Below, in pieces: positions 14,424 through 28,600 of a stretch of 64,000 nt of DNA (its first letter is position 1; each line of letters opens with the position of its first letter). The DNA is taken from NCBI RefSeq assembly GCF_950023065.1, contig NC_088677.1, positions 39,634,555 to 39,698,554 of the forward strand, in the 5' to 3' direction. A model generated the notes under the pieces. That model searched no databases and was not told the origin of the DNA. It worked only from the letters and a program-made list of their open reading frames with translations. The position numbers and the translations under genes were made by a program. The DNA comes from Planococcus citri. Its lineage: Eukaryota; Arthropoda; Insecta; Hemiptera; Pseudococcidae.

Positions 14424-17400
14424 TCTGGGGAGAAGAGAGGCAAATGGAATCCTTATGGAAACTAATGAGATGAGGGAGATCGGAGTACATAGAGACACTT
14501 TTACTCGTTTTTGTAATTTATAGAGACCCGCAGTTCGTTTTACGAGTATTGACTCATTACAGTCTTTGACTCCACAAATAATGCCAAAACAAATGTTTTA
14601 GAAGGTTTTTGAAGTGAGGTGCATCACTTGCAACAATCGTTACAAATTCAATTTTCAAGATTTTATAAAAAACTGAAAAAATTCTGCGTGTTTAGAAACA
14701 AAAATATATAAATTATTTATCATTGAAAACTTGAGGTGCTGCAGTTATCACTTGAAATTAGACGTGGAGCAGATTTTCAAATCATTTTCATTTTTAAACG
14801 CCATAAGATGGACGGGAAAGTGCAGGAGGGGGAAAATTTAGCAAAATGCAATATGATGAAAGGTTTTTGCTTAAATCAACGTTAATAATTAAAAAATTTG
14901 TTTCACATTTACATTTCGGGTGTTTATGCACCTCAAGTTTACGGATAAATAAGTATGAAATTATTTGGCCACAAAACAGAAACTTTTCAGTTAGAACGTT
15001 ATGCTTCTTTTGCATTCGTTGCCCGGAGTTGCATATTTTTTTTTTCATGAGAGTTCATTTTAGCAGAGCGAAATCGAGAAAAATTTTGACTGCGGAAGTA
15101 TTACCTTAGCGACACATGCAGCGTTATATGTAGTAGTTGTAGGTATCCTACTGAGATAACTACAGAACAGTAATTTGCTTTCTTTCGAGGAGGTAGGTGA
15201 TAATGATAACATAAGTAGCTAAAGCTATACATAATGTATGGATTGTAGATAACTAAGTAGGTTTAATTTCTTATGATGAGAATGAGATACCTTCTTCAAA
15301 GGTACACATATCCTACAGGAAGCGTGCAAAGAACTGCATTGTGAAATAAATAAGTACATATCTATATTTCATTTGCCTTGATGCCTTCGGAGTACATATT
15401 TTCATGGCTTATGTCAACTCATTATCTATTCTTTAGGGTGACTTCATATAGATATCTATATGCTTCATATTGATCATTTGTTTATTTACAATAACACTAT
15501 AAGCAATTCTATCCTGGTTATCCTTGAAAAAGCGTGATAAAAGCATTAATGAGCATTCGGGAATTTTCATTGTAGGTAACTTGCGTCTGTGATTTGTGCC
15601 TGTGCGTTATCATATCATAAACTCAATTCTTGTTGAATTTTTTCTACTTCATTATACCCAAGTTTTGTTATTCCGTTTATTTATGGAATAGGTACCTAAA
15701 TTAAGTTTAAAATATATACTCTGATATACTTACCTAGATATAATATGTATAAGTAGTTACGGAAATGCGCACTATGCGTTTAAATATGTAAATAAACCAC
15801 ACATATTAATATAGAATATAGATAGCTGGGTACCTAGGTCCATAGGCATTTTAAAAACACACGATACTACGATTACCACTTACCATATCGCTTTTGTGTT
15901 AGCCCAGCTAATTTTCGCACCTGCATCTATAAAAGATCGCCGATGCATTCAAAAATCTTTATTACAAACCGCAAAACAGCAAGTTCAAATTGTGTATTCA
16001 TGAACGACGAAATGTTGAGTATACCTACTTTTGGTAGTATCAACAGTTACGTGATGGTATTTACCTGCCTAATTCATAGACAGCTATTTGATTTGATGGT
16101 TACTTATACTTACCATACGAAGCAGAACAGATTACAGCGGGTGGTCCTCTTCCGCAACGGATAAGATGCCCGTCCGTTGTGCATCATCGAAAAAATTGCT
16201 AGAATACAAAACAAATTATTAGGTACTATATAGTACCTACGCCATTTGATTTGGACACATCTATTAGCTTCCATAGGTATTATTCAATTTTTTCAAATAC
16301 CAATTCTAAAAAACCGACAACACTATTAAAATTCCGAAAATTCTTCCCAATTTCATTGATCATTGCGACGAGGAAGGCAGCTCAAGTGGACTTTATGGGT
16401 TTAGGTCATGCGTCTAATTTAGGCGTAAAATTATCGTAAAGTTCATATTAGGTACGCATTACTAGGTAGTAGGTACCTACGTGTATTAGCGTGTGAAGCC
16501 TTGTTCGAATCATCGTACTTGAAATTCTTACTCAAGTAATTCTCTGTAATATTAATGTTTCTACTTGTTCTACAAAACTGTAAAGATCTGAATAGTGAAT
16601 ATTCAGTAGACTTTTTCAATCTTTCAAATCGCATCGACGTGGTTGCTTATGATACTTAATAATCGTGCTAGAGAATTTGATTAGACATGGAGCATGCATT
16701 TCAAACGAGCTCCATCAATTTGACATTAAGTGAACACCCACATGTAAGCATAATTGCTGGATTCTAAAGATAGAAGAATTTACCGTTTTGTGAATTGCGT
16801 GCTTTTACCTTAATTCTTATCTAACCGACCGTCAATTTTTGATTCCTATAGTACCTACCTAAATAAAAATGCATAAATGTAACTGCTCATGGAGAATGGA
16901 AAAAGGCTCTGTATACCTACATATTTTACAATATGGAGGAATTGCAACTTTAGATATCTCCTGTTTTATTAATTTCTAACGGACATCGTGTTTTGAGAGG
17001 CACACATTTAACATATAAGTAAGCGATAAAAGTTCCTTTTTCAAAAATTCAATGCCAATAATCACCCATCAATGGAAGTGGCCCTCAAAAGGTGACGCAA
17101 TTGCTGAACTATGACCAAATTGAAGTTTTCAGAGCTGTAACTATACTATCCGCACTTACGTTTTTGGACGCCTTGCGCAACTTTTTTTTTTGAAAAATTT
17201 GTCCTCTTAATATGCTATTTTCTGCGTTGGTACCTACCGAAATGGGCTTTCAAATATGATTCTGGTTGAAAAGTAACAAGAAGCAACGTTTTTTGGATTG
17301 ATTTTTTCATTATTTTATTTATGGAATTTTGGGGCTATTTCGGAAAAATTCATGTACTTACTTACTTATGTACCTACTTGTAGGATCTTCAATTTTTTGA

Positions 17401-18733
17401 ACGCAGCTGATTTTTCTTTGTGAACCATACATAAAATCTCATATGGTACTCCAGTAAAAAAGGAATGCGCAACATTGATGACTGAGTAGCCGATAGTCTC
17501 AAAAAAAAAAAAAAGATTTTTTATGGCCAGTAGTTGAGCTATTGATTCATAGATTTTGAAAAAATTGTCATCGGAATGCTCTAAAAAATGTGTTTGAGTT
17601 TTTTTTTGAGATATTTCCTTGCTCCTGCATAATTATTTCTACTGTTCAAAGAGATTGCGAAATCGTTGTTGAGTTTTTAAATTTTTTAAAAAGTTCATGG
17701 ATGGTCACTATCAAGTACTTCCACTTTCATGTAAAGTCTCAAGTTTTTCAGTTGAAAATAACCTGAGAAGGTGTGAATGACTTATAATTTTTCACCCGAG
17801 TGCCAAATTTGTAAGATTTAGATTTCATCGATGATTTTATGATTTTTTGAAGGAAAAAAAACGTTGATTCGATTTTTTGTCTCACAAATGAGAAATTTAT
17901 CAAAATGACTTCTGTCTCCTTCATTATTGAAAATAGAAAGAGAATTCTCAAAAACGCTTTTTTGAATGCAAATTCTTTTTGCTTCCAAGTCCGCAACATT
18001 TAGTTAATCTCAATGATGACAAATTATTCATCTGCACACTATTTTGGTAAATTGAACCAACACCAGTCACCATGCGAGTTAAAAATTGAGAAATCGAGTA
18101 CCTACCTATCTACTTACCATATGCCATTCTCAAAGCGGTAAATGCCCCTTGGTAAACTTGGTGGTTCGACATATTGGAACACTTAAGTGAGTAGGTACTT
18201 TAAAATCGTTTAAAGGTACATACGTACCTCTACCTACGTCTACCTATGTACGAATGTACTTCACAAATTGCTTCTACTGTATCTAAAGTAGTAGTAATAC
18301 ACGGTGTATACTTACTCATATACCTATGTATTATTGACTAATTTGTTATTATACCTAATACCTTGCTCATTACATTATTCTTGTTCAGGAGAAGCAATCA
18401 GTCGAAGATAACTAAACGTAGGTATAGGTAAGGTAAGGTTCCCAGTATATGAGAACATGGAATTCGTTATTATTTTTTCTACAGAGCGATTGGTTTGAAT
18501 TTTCCATCGCACTTATTACTATACCTACGAATAAGAACGTCGATGTACCGTTTGCTTTGAAAGAAAACACCGTAAAGATTTCTTTGTTGCATTTTCAAAT
18601 CATTTTCGTCGATGAATTAAAATGAATCGAGTTCGCGTATAGGTTCGACGATGTGCAGTTGCAACTCGAGATGGAAGAAATTTTTTTGCATTGCATAATT
18701 TAAATTGCTTTCATAAACCGCGCGGTAATTTGC

Positions 18734-18757
18734 GCCATCGCCATCGCCATCGCCATC
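18734..18757. repeat. GCCATC microsatellite, 4 units
   Basis: Four perfect GCCATC units. Other simple repeats nearby are a GAAA run at about 24697 and ACA/ACG runs at about 10907. Confidence 0.8.
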
Positions 18758-21700
18758 CACTTTGTCGAATAAATGCAACGATTCTCGAAGCGTAACTCGT
18801 GAAATAACGATAGGTACACTGCGTTTTGACATGATCATTACCCGCAATGGTAACTTTCACGTAATAAAAAATAACTTATGAGATGATTGTAGATGCGTTA
18901 AACAAAATATGAGGTATCTACGTACCTATATACTTAAAAGTTTGGCGTTGAAGATCTCCCTTTATTACACCATATTTGTGATAAATAAGAGTAAGAATGC
19001 AGAATAATTTTGTAATAAGGAAAACCTTTAAAATTTAATATGTAACTGTGTAAGTAGGCATATGGCATGCATATCTAGGTAGGTCTGGTAGGTACATAGT
19101 ATTGTCTCGACTCGACTTCCTACCTATCGTGATCGTTGAAATAGTCTACTTGTACTTAGGACTATTTAAAAATCCGTGTTTTGGAATCACGTTTATGATT
19201 ACCTACCTATTATTTTTGTACCTAGGTACAAATGAATAATCTATGAATTTTGGTAAATTAACCTGCCTACCTCCTACATTTACGTATAATATGAGCACAT
19301 CATCATTTACGATGCTTTGCTACTAGATAGGTAGATGTTTTGTAAGAGTATGTATCATATAGTTAAGTATAGGTATGTCTATGTATGTAGTAACAGCATT
19401 ATGAAACTGATGCACCTATAAGTACATACTCGTATACTATTCTTCTTTGGATTTTCGTATGGAAAAAAATGTTCAGTGGATGTCTGCGAATGATATAAAC
19501 ATTTAACTTGCTGATCGAAAGGATGTTATCAAGAGACTTGCGATTGGCGACAAGTTACCTCCAAATTGATAACAATGAAGTGGCAGGCTCGCAGCCATCT
19601 TTTGCCATGTCCCTATATTATTGAATGTAAAAAAGTGCATCAATTTTTTGAAATGGTATGGAGCAAAGGGTAAACATTTGAAATGAATTTTCCAACCAAA
19701 TTTAATAATTAAAGAGTCACGTACTTATTGATATCTGACTATGAAATTTTAATTGAAAAGTAGATAAAAAAATATTTGTTAATAATTGTCCTATAGTAAA
19801 ATGCAAAACAATCCTTTTTGTAATCGCAAGTCGAGTCATAGGTACTGCATGAAGGAACCCTTCAAGGTCACTCAACCGCCGATTTTCGGCGCCCGTTGAG
19901 TAGCTTCCCAAAACTTTAATTGAATCAGCTGCCAAACGGAAGATTGAGGTTCCTCCAGGGCTTTGAATTTTCCAAATTAGTTCAATAATTGCATTTTAAA
20001 GTGATTTTTAAAAAATGGTAAAATAACCACTTACGTAAACCTATCCTGAAAAAAAAAAAAAAACATTTCTGGCCACATCTAAAAATCCGACTGGTAGGTA
20101 GGAATAATCGCATTTAAATTATTATGCAAAAAATTATCGAAAATTCCGGAATGTGCGATTAGGCAGCTGCAATTTTATGATTCTGCTTTCTTAGGTCGTA
20201 TTCCAACTTTTTACGTGTTTTGAGAGCCCACGAGTGAGAAAAAAATATTTTTTCGAATCAAAATTTTCTCAAAAAAATGTCCCAATAAACCTCATAATAA
20301 TATCCCACTGTGCAGCTACAATTGTGACGCCTTCAACTACCGAAGTGTTTCAAGTGTATCTTATGGGCCAAATTTTTCGAAAAAAGGCCCCAAAATTTCA
20401 AAAAGTGCAATTGGGCGGCTGCTACCCCTCTTTAACTTTCCTTTTTAGGTCGTATTCCATTCTTCATTTTCTTCTGGTCCAATTAGTCCCATCATTTTAC
20501 TTTCAATCAAACTGCATCGCAATTAGTAAATTGTGAATTATTGTTTTTTTTTCTTCTTCTGTGAAATTAATATTTTTGGATATACGAGTACCTATGTACC
20601 TACGTGGTATGCACACTGTGGCCTTGAATTATGAATAATACCTATTGAATTTATTATTATTTGAAGATTTCATCGGAACTGCTGTACTATGTAAATGATG
20701 TAGAAAGTTTATTAGTTTAAACATATAGGTAGAGGTACGTGCGTATTGGTAGGTATGTAATATTTATCTTAGCGCACGGTGTACCTCCTCTTCTTTCAAC
20801 TCGCTAAATATTGAATTTTCCCCAATTAAAGAAACCTTATACATATGTAGTTAGCTCATCTCTGCCCTCTAATTTTATCGAGAATTATGAAGTAGTTTCT
20901 CAGTTTCTCGAGTATACCTATGTCTAAACATTGATCTTGATGTTTTTCAAGTCATGAAATTGATAAGTTCCTACCTATACATATAAACTTTGGTATATTA
21001 ATCATTCAAGAAATTCGCGTATAATGCATAGGTACAGAAGTACGAGGTACGCGAATATTTTTTGATTTGATTACCTTCTGACGTTGAAGAATTGAAGATA
21101 ATGTGACGCGTAAATAAGCCGATCCTTGACCGTTGAAATAAATAAGGTATTCCCTACATAAAATGTTGAACAAATTTTTATCCAGCATATAAGTTATATA
21201 TGTAGGAGGTACCTTAAAGTAACTAATATAGTAATATCTTCGAAGATTAAATATAATTAATGAGCTTTAAAATGTTAATTACTAGGAACATTTTTATTTA
21301 CGAATTTTGGCATGTAGATGAAATTCATCAAATGATACTCGACAATGTAGCACGAAGTTGGCGAGTTGATCAAACTGAAAATAAGGTCGACTCGAAATGC
21401 TTACATATGTATGACTTCGTGTATGTAGTTTTTGTGGTGCATTCGATTTGTAAACAGAGGCGAAGTAAAGGTGCAAATCAGCTACCAAATTTGGTAAACA
21501 TAAACTACTTTTCAAACATCAATGTCATTATCACATTTTAAAATGTACACCGATAAGATGAAATATAGGCATCAACTTTTCCTGCTATTAGCGAAGTTAA
21601 AAGTAGTGTATAGCCTATTTCAAGTTCGTGGTTAAATTATAATCCATTAAAATATGAGCACCCCGGAAGGTATTAAGAAGCTTTGTTCAATTCCATGTCA

Positions 21701-24700
21701 CGAAAAGTTACGCATAATGTAGGTATGCTGATCTGTTCTAGTACTCGTAAATAACTGTTAGATTGGTTTTGTGTTTTTAATGAATGAATCGAGCAGACAT
21801 CTTATGGTCTATAGGCAAGATAGGAATAGGTATATTGGAAGCTAGATACTTAACCACAGCCAAGTGATCATCTAAAAATACTTATGCACGTCTAATACCT
21901 ATGTTTTGCCTGCTTCATTCATCAACATTCTCATCATACTTAATTATCACGATACGAGTAGGTAAACAACTTGGAAAATACATATGAGTACTAATAAATG
22001 CTAACAAAATCAATAAAAGCGAGTCTCTTTTACGATGTTGGTTTTTACAAATTATCGTATCGAACTTTTTGATGCATACTTAATTCGTTCATTTTTGGAG
22101 AGTACGCGATGAGTAGGTACCCACTATTAATACATACATATGACTGTAGAGGATACCTAGGTAATTTGCAATGAAAAACCCCAGAGTGATTATTTATTTT
22201 ATGATTTGAAAATAATTGCTTCGATTTTGATTAATGACAAATTTTGAACGATAAAGTTTCATTTATAATCCCTTATTGTTTGCACATCACATTATAATTC
22301 TTTGCATTTATTTATTATTTTAATACCTACACAAATGTTCATCTTTATTTTCTACGGTCGCGGTTGATACAAATATTTAGATTTTGAATTGCTTTGAGAA
22401 ATTCATACCTACCTACTATTTCTATAGCTCCGAGAAAAGTATAAAGACAGAATGAGAAACAAAAATTTCAACTACATAAAAGTAAAGTAAACCATTCTTG
22501 ATTTGTCAAATCAAAATTTAATTTTTTCACTCAAAATTTCATTTTTTTTTTGCATGTGGTGTTTTTTATATTATTATATTGTATTAAATATTTCTATTTG
22601 TAATTTTACTCGAAATAATTTTTCTCACTACACAGAAAACTATAAAAAAATAAATTATAGTACGTAGAGTAAGTCCTGGGTAAGTACCCTACCAACCAAA
22701 TAAAATAGAAACGTGTTTCCTGGTATGTACTAGTACTTAGCTACTTACCTAGCAACTATGACGCAGCAGCTTGGTTAATTCTTTGTACGATTTGAAAGAC
22801 AAAATTAAGTTCATATCATAGAGAAAAACAATAAAGGGAAGGGAACCACATTACGAGTACTATAAGTAGACTAATTTTGAATTTTGATTAAATCAATTTC
22901 GTTAATCCGAAGTTTTTTCATGAATTTTTACAATTCAAAAAGCCTATTTGGAACACGCTGACAAAAGCTGAAGGAATGTAGCATCATTTGCATATTTTGA
23001 ATACAATTTTATTTTCATCCGCATTGTGGGAAAAGACAATTGTCCCTTGCTACACTATCGAAGTATTGATTCTATCGTGTATGTTGAAATTGATTCGAAT
23101 AGTTGCAGCAATTTTTTTTTTCATTGTAGAATTATGACACTTCAAACTTCAAGAGAAAACATTCAACAATAATCAAATCAAATTGGCCTTCTAGTTTTTC
23201 GAGAAAAATCATTTTTCAGCTTCATAAATTTTCTGAAGTCTGCTAACGCTGAAAATCCAAAAATGAAGTGGGAGAACTGGGAAAACTAAATTTGTACGGA
23301 AATGACATGTCGTCGATTTTACCAAAACAAAAAATTCTAATTCGAAGAAAGAAAATTAAATTTTCAAAAATTCCCCACAAATCATCTTGAGCAGTTGAAA
23401 TTTTGGTTTTAGAGGTTTGTGGCGCATACTTCATCCGAAAAAACAATACGAATTAGGTTCTATAATTTCATATTATTGTTCAATTTTTATAAATTTTTTA
23501 AAACAATATTTCAGTACAAAATACGGCATTCATTCGCTTCAATGTGCGTGGATTATTTTTCTAGATGGTAATTTGATGAAAGAACCGATTGACGTACCTA
23601 CTATATGGTATAAGTTTAAATTTACACAAATAGATCAATTCAACGATAAAGAAGCAAGTGATTAAAAAATTAATTTTCTACAAAATTTCGTGGGAGTTGC
23701 CGAACAATACACTTTTGAGAGGATGAAATTCGACGAAAAAGTGTTAATGGCTTAGGTATGGAGGAATTGCTATAAAAATGCAGTACCTATACCTACGTAG
23801 GTAGTAGGTATACATATTAACATCCTCCCCAAAACGAATAGGTTCCTACTCTAAATCTTCCTGTAGTAGGTGAAATCAATTCAGCACCTATACATTTTTA
23901 TTATAAACCGAAGCACAAAAAATTAAGTATTTTTTCGATAATTGGTCATTGACAATGAATCATCGATTTTTATTATTTACTAAACAATATTATCGTTCAT
24001 ATCTTACATACGTATAATAATTCTTAACCTTCATTGTCTCTTCAAATAAAAACTGGGAGTATTAGCTCTCAAGTATAATATACGACTGCAAGGCTACAGC
24101 TGTTATTTAGTTTTTTTTTTGTACCTATAGATAGATACCCAATTTAATATGCTCGAACAATACGATCAGTACCTAGGTAGATATATTTTGTTAATTTTAC
24201 CGAGTCTGCATCTAGAATTAAGTCTGTTATTGTCTCTTGTGTCTTCATTGTCCATCGAATCACCAGAAATCTGCTTTTCTAAATGCTACCGGATTCGGGT
24301 GTATTCTAATTTTTACTTTCTTGAAAATATAAACTTATACCAATTGAAATGATACTGAATCGAAGTCACAAGTGGGCACCCAACATCCAAATAGGCCTAT
24401 AGGCTTGAACAAGAACGAAGCGAAAATCCCCCCGAGAAATATTTTTGTAGAAAACCCCATCAATGGTAATACGTTTTTAAAACTTGGCTTATCGCACAAA
24501 TCAAAATTATTCAAGACAACTCGCAGCCTTGTAAAAATGAAAGGGCACTAACGCCTCTTCAGCTTCAACTAATGTTATCGCACCTTTGAAAAGAAGTAGG
24601 TGAACTCGAACATCCTCGTCTCGTAAATTTTCCAATATGGCACGGTTGCTCGTAAATTTTTTACGTTCAACTGGTCAACGTTAAAAAAAAGAAGAAAGAA

Positions 24701-27700
24701 AGAAAGAAAAATCAATTATAACATTCATTATCACTCGAATGTTGCTGCATACCAATGCACAATGTCCTGTAAAAGTAGGTTGTGGAATAAGGAACGTTCG
24801 AAGGCGTAAAAATGCTAATATGATGTAACATGATAATGTTGCAAAACAGATGGTATAACTCCAAATTTCACTACAGTACCGTGCAGCATAACGACATGAA
24901 TCACGAGGAAAAAACATATGACCTAATGATATTGTGTTTTTCACACTTTTTTGTGATTCTAAAATTCGTTTCATTCAAGTACTTGTACGTAAGACGTAAT
25001 TTTCGATTAATAATGCTTACCTACATTTGATGTATGTAGGTATCCTACCTTAACGGTATAAACGTATCACTGTAAATTAATGCGCTCGTATAAGAGATGA
25101 AAAATAATCGATGATTTTCATCTTATTGTATATTAATTTTATTCATTAAAGCGTCGGGGACATTTCGAAAGACTTCTTAATAAAATTAATCAACAAGCTA
25201 TGACATCATTGCGGCCAAACGACGCGTATTACCTATGCATACCTTCCTAAAAAAAATTCTTCGCTCCAAGGGGCTAGGTGTATTAATATGTGACATGTAC
25301 ATATACATAAGTATACCTACCTAAGACGGTTCAACCGTTCGCAACCTTCGTCTATTTACCTCATTATTACGATTTAAAATACATGGAATTGACAAAAGTA
25401 CATATGTAGTTATTTTTTAGAGATCAGCGAATTAATTAATCTGATACGTAGTGTTGGTAGAAAATTCTCGTCACATGGCATGGTCTATCATGTCACAATT
25501 TAAGTGTGAAAAAACAGGGGAATTATTGTTGCCATCACTATAAACTGATTGCATTTTTCTTGTTTATTTGTACCGATGATGACGTAGTATGTATCATCTT
25601 CGAATCGGATATTCATTGTTGCTGTGTGGGTTATCAAACCAGTTTTTCTTAAACGTTAGTGTTTTTTATTGTAAAAAAGACTTTATCCATTTTGCAGTTT
25701 TTCTAATTTAAAATAAACTAAAATCATGTTACCTAGTGTAAATTTTGTTAAATTTAAAAAAAAAACATTGATTCTGTGGCATTTGGCGACTGCTGAGTTC
25801 CTTATTCTAGGAATTGCCAATAATATTGAGTATCGGAATCATTCGAGTGTGAAATAATTTGCGAACAAATGATAGTTTTCAGTAGGTAGGCACTTGACTA
25901 TATACGTTCGTCCAGTAGTTGATGATTTCTTAAAAATCAATTATCAAGGGCATTTTGGGTGTAATGAAGGAAATCAAACACATTAGGTGGTTCATGTACT
26001 TAGTTCATTTGATTGTAGGTACCTACGAAAATATACTAAGTACCTCTACCTAGGTAGGTACCCAAATAAATATTGCCTATTAGAGGCGGAATCAATAATT
26101 GTCAAAGAAGCATTTTAGTGATATAGGCAACCTCACAGGCATTATACGGATGGTGCATATTATTTTTTGGTACCTGTTAGGGTTTTCTGTGCTACTTCAA
26201 TGAAAAGTATACTTAAATTCTTAATCAACCTTGGATGTAAAAATTCACCCCTACTCATTTCTTCACCAAAATCTAAAATTCCAATCTATTCTCAAACATG
26301 AAAATAAGTATAGGTGTAATGACCAATCTCGTGATAAATATTGACTTTAAAAAACAGCAAGTTTTAAAAACACTAGAATGATTTGCTGATTCTTTTTTTA
26401 AAATTTGAATAGGTATTGATAATTTTTTAAATTGAATTTTCTTCTTCATTGGCAGAAAGAAATACGATAGGCCTAGTTTTTATCCGCGGAACTCAAGTTT
26501 TAATTGATGTAAAGTTTTTTTTTTACATTTTTTAATTTTTTCCTTGAAGTATGTTAAGTACATAGGTAGGTATTTCGAATATACATAAAGTTTTCATTAA
26601 TTCCCGATTTATATTAAAATGGAAAAAATGATACGTTACCTACATACATACCATACCTACATCTAAATGGCGTAAATTTTAAAAAAAATACAATTATTGA
26701 ATAAATTTGTTTTGAAAATTCTTCGACGTAAGTACTCAAAACCTACAGGTACAAGAAATTCATCAAATCCACAATTCATGTGAGATCTTTCATGGAACTC
26801 ATTTTATAACAATACAGTGTTGAATTGATATAGTCCCCATTTCTGATTTAATCTGTTGTACAAAAGTATCCAACTACATATTCGCAGTACTATCAAGTCA
26901 AATATTCGTGTATAGAATTGATTATGAAATTTATCATAGCGTTGGTAGGTTCGCGATGCAATAATGATGTACTTACGTACTTATCAGCGTTGTTTTAAAA
27001 ATGGAATTAAGTACGTTATTAATTTGTACACCTGCTAGAACCTCACATGACACTGATTGTGATTGACTAGTGATTAGATTCTGAGTATTATACTATAATA
27101 CTAATTTTGGTTATTTTGGATTTTATTTTACTTAATACACCTACTACCTACTACGTCATGAATATTTTTCAATTCTTTTTGGGTACCTACTACCTACCTA
27201 CGTGTATCACACATCAATCGAAGATCGTTGATTATTTTGTTCGTATCTAATGTTCAATGTTCACGTAAAATAATCAACAAACCAAAGCGTTACATTCGAC
27301 GCTAAATTTTCCATCAGCCAACTAACAAAAATTCCTAATAGAACACTTTTTTGAAATACTTTTTTCGAAAATCTTTCAATTTTTTCATTTTTAACTCAGT
27401 GTTATTCGATAGAACATTAGGTACTTACTCAAAAACTGAAAAATATTTGCATCAATTTAATCAACTTTTCATTTTTCAAATCGTAGTATGTACATATTTT
27501 TTTCAAGTATTGGTTCTTGGCACACATTTATCTTAAAAATGTGTGTTCACTTATGTACACATTCAACTATAATTCCTGCTGTTCTACAGATAGGCAATGT
27601 TATTATTGGCATATTTTTTTCGTCCAAAATACATAATAATAAGACAGTAGGTAGGTAACTATACACAGAGAACTTCAATAGCAATACATTTTTGATACTT

Positions 27701-28600
27701 ACGTACGTACTTACAAAAATTAGGACAAGTATTCGAAGCATTATTTTCCCTTCAACAATAACAGGAGAGTGATAGATGTCAGAATGCTGTAAAAAATTCC
27801 CTCAAAAACCAGCGTAGAAATTTGCTGCGTGGAAATAGATGACGTAACAAGTGTTATAATTTTCTTCACCTTGATGGAAAAAATGAGTAGCACAAAAAAG
27901 TTTTTCAACCATTCATGAAAATTTCGAGGCCAGTAAAATTTTCTACTGTAATTAAACGTCGAGACTGTAAGACAAAATAAACCGTTGCCACAGTCCGCTA
28001 CAGTTAAACGACCTCCTGCAAACAAACAGACTTGATTTCTGCTGAGGGCGTTCAAGTATTCTTTCCTATTGTACGCAATAATTGCAAGTTATGTTCTTGT
28101 ATGTGTAGATTTTTGCACATAATGTTCCATTATTCATTATACGGGTCATAGATCTTGGTGTGCGAGTGTGCGTGTATATTTGCATGCCTGTTTCCAGCCT
28201 AAAGCATGTCTATATCCCACACGTGGTACGATCTTTTCATTATAAACGTCAAAAACGGTTTTTTCTCTGATTTGATGTTGACTTTCTTTCGAAATGATTA
28301 TCATGCTTAAATTCAGAAATTAAAATTTCTCGTAGGCGACGATTAGATTTTAAAGATTTGACTTCGAATCGTGATACAATCATATTATTACACCGCCTAC
28401 ACTCAATTGTCGGTGGCATTGTTTTCATGTTTCCGAGAAGTTCTTTTCCAATTTCATGGGAATTTCAGTCGTAAAATAAAATTGATTAAGTTGAGCTGTT
28501 GAGCTGCAGTTTTCGTGTCTAAATAATGAAAGCAAAGATTAAAACTTATTGTTTTTGTTTTGTTTTTTTTGCAGACGAATTTATTTATTATTACTCAATA

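Larger units (their letters stand above)
3849..28574 (+). other. Long gene-free stretch, probably a 24.7 kb first intron
   Basis: All ORFs here are short (largest 123 codons), many have non-ATG starts, and none resembles a known protein. Contents: dispersed TAGGTACCTA-type motifs, homopolymers, microsatellites, a hAT-like MITE (12215-12701), a small hairpin (14381-14423) and a degenerate direct repeat (about 20150-20465). If the donor at 3848 is not used, part of this is simply intergenic. Confidence 0.5.

Noticed and set aside
14794..15109. Overlapping ORFs of 84 and 87 codons on opposite strands
   Set aside because: Mutual shadows without homology; a stop-poor stretch by chance.
16488..16520. 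tRNA-like B-box word TTCGAATC
   Set aside because: No matching A box or cloverleaf around it.
27741..28055. 104-codon minus-strand ORF with a hydrophobic tail
   Set aside because: Hydrophobicity follows from T-rich DNA; no signal, family match or splice support.
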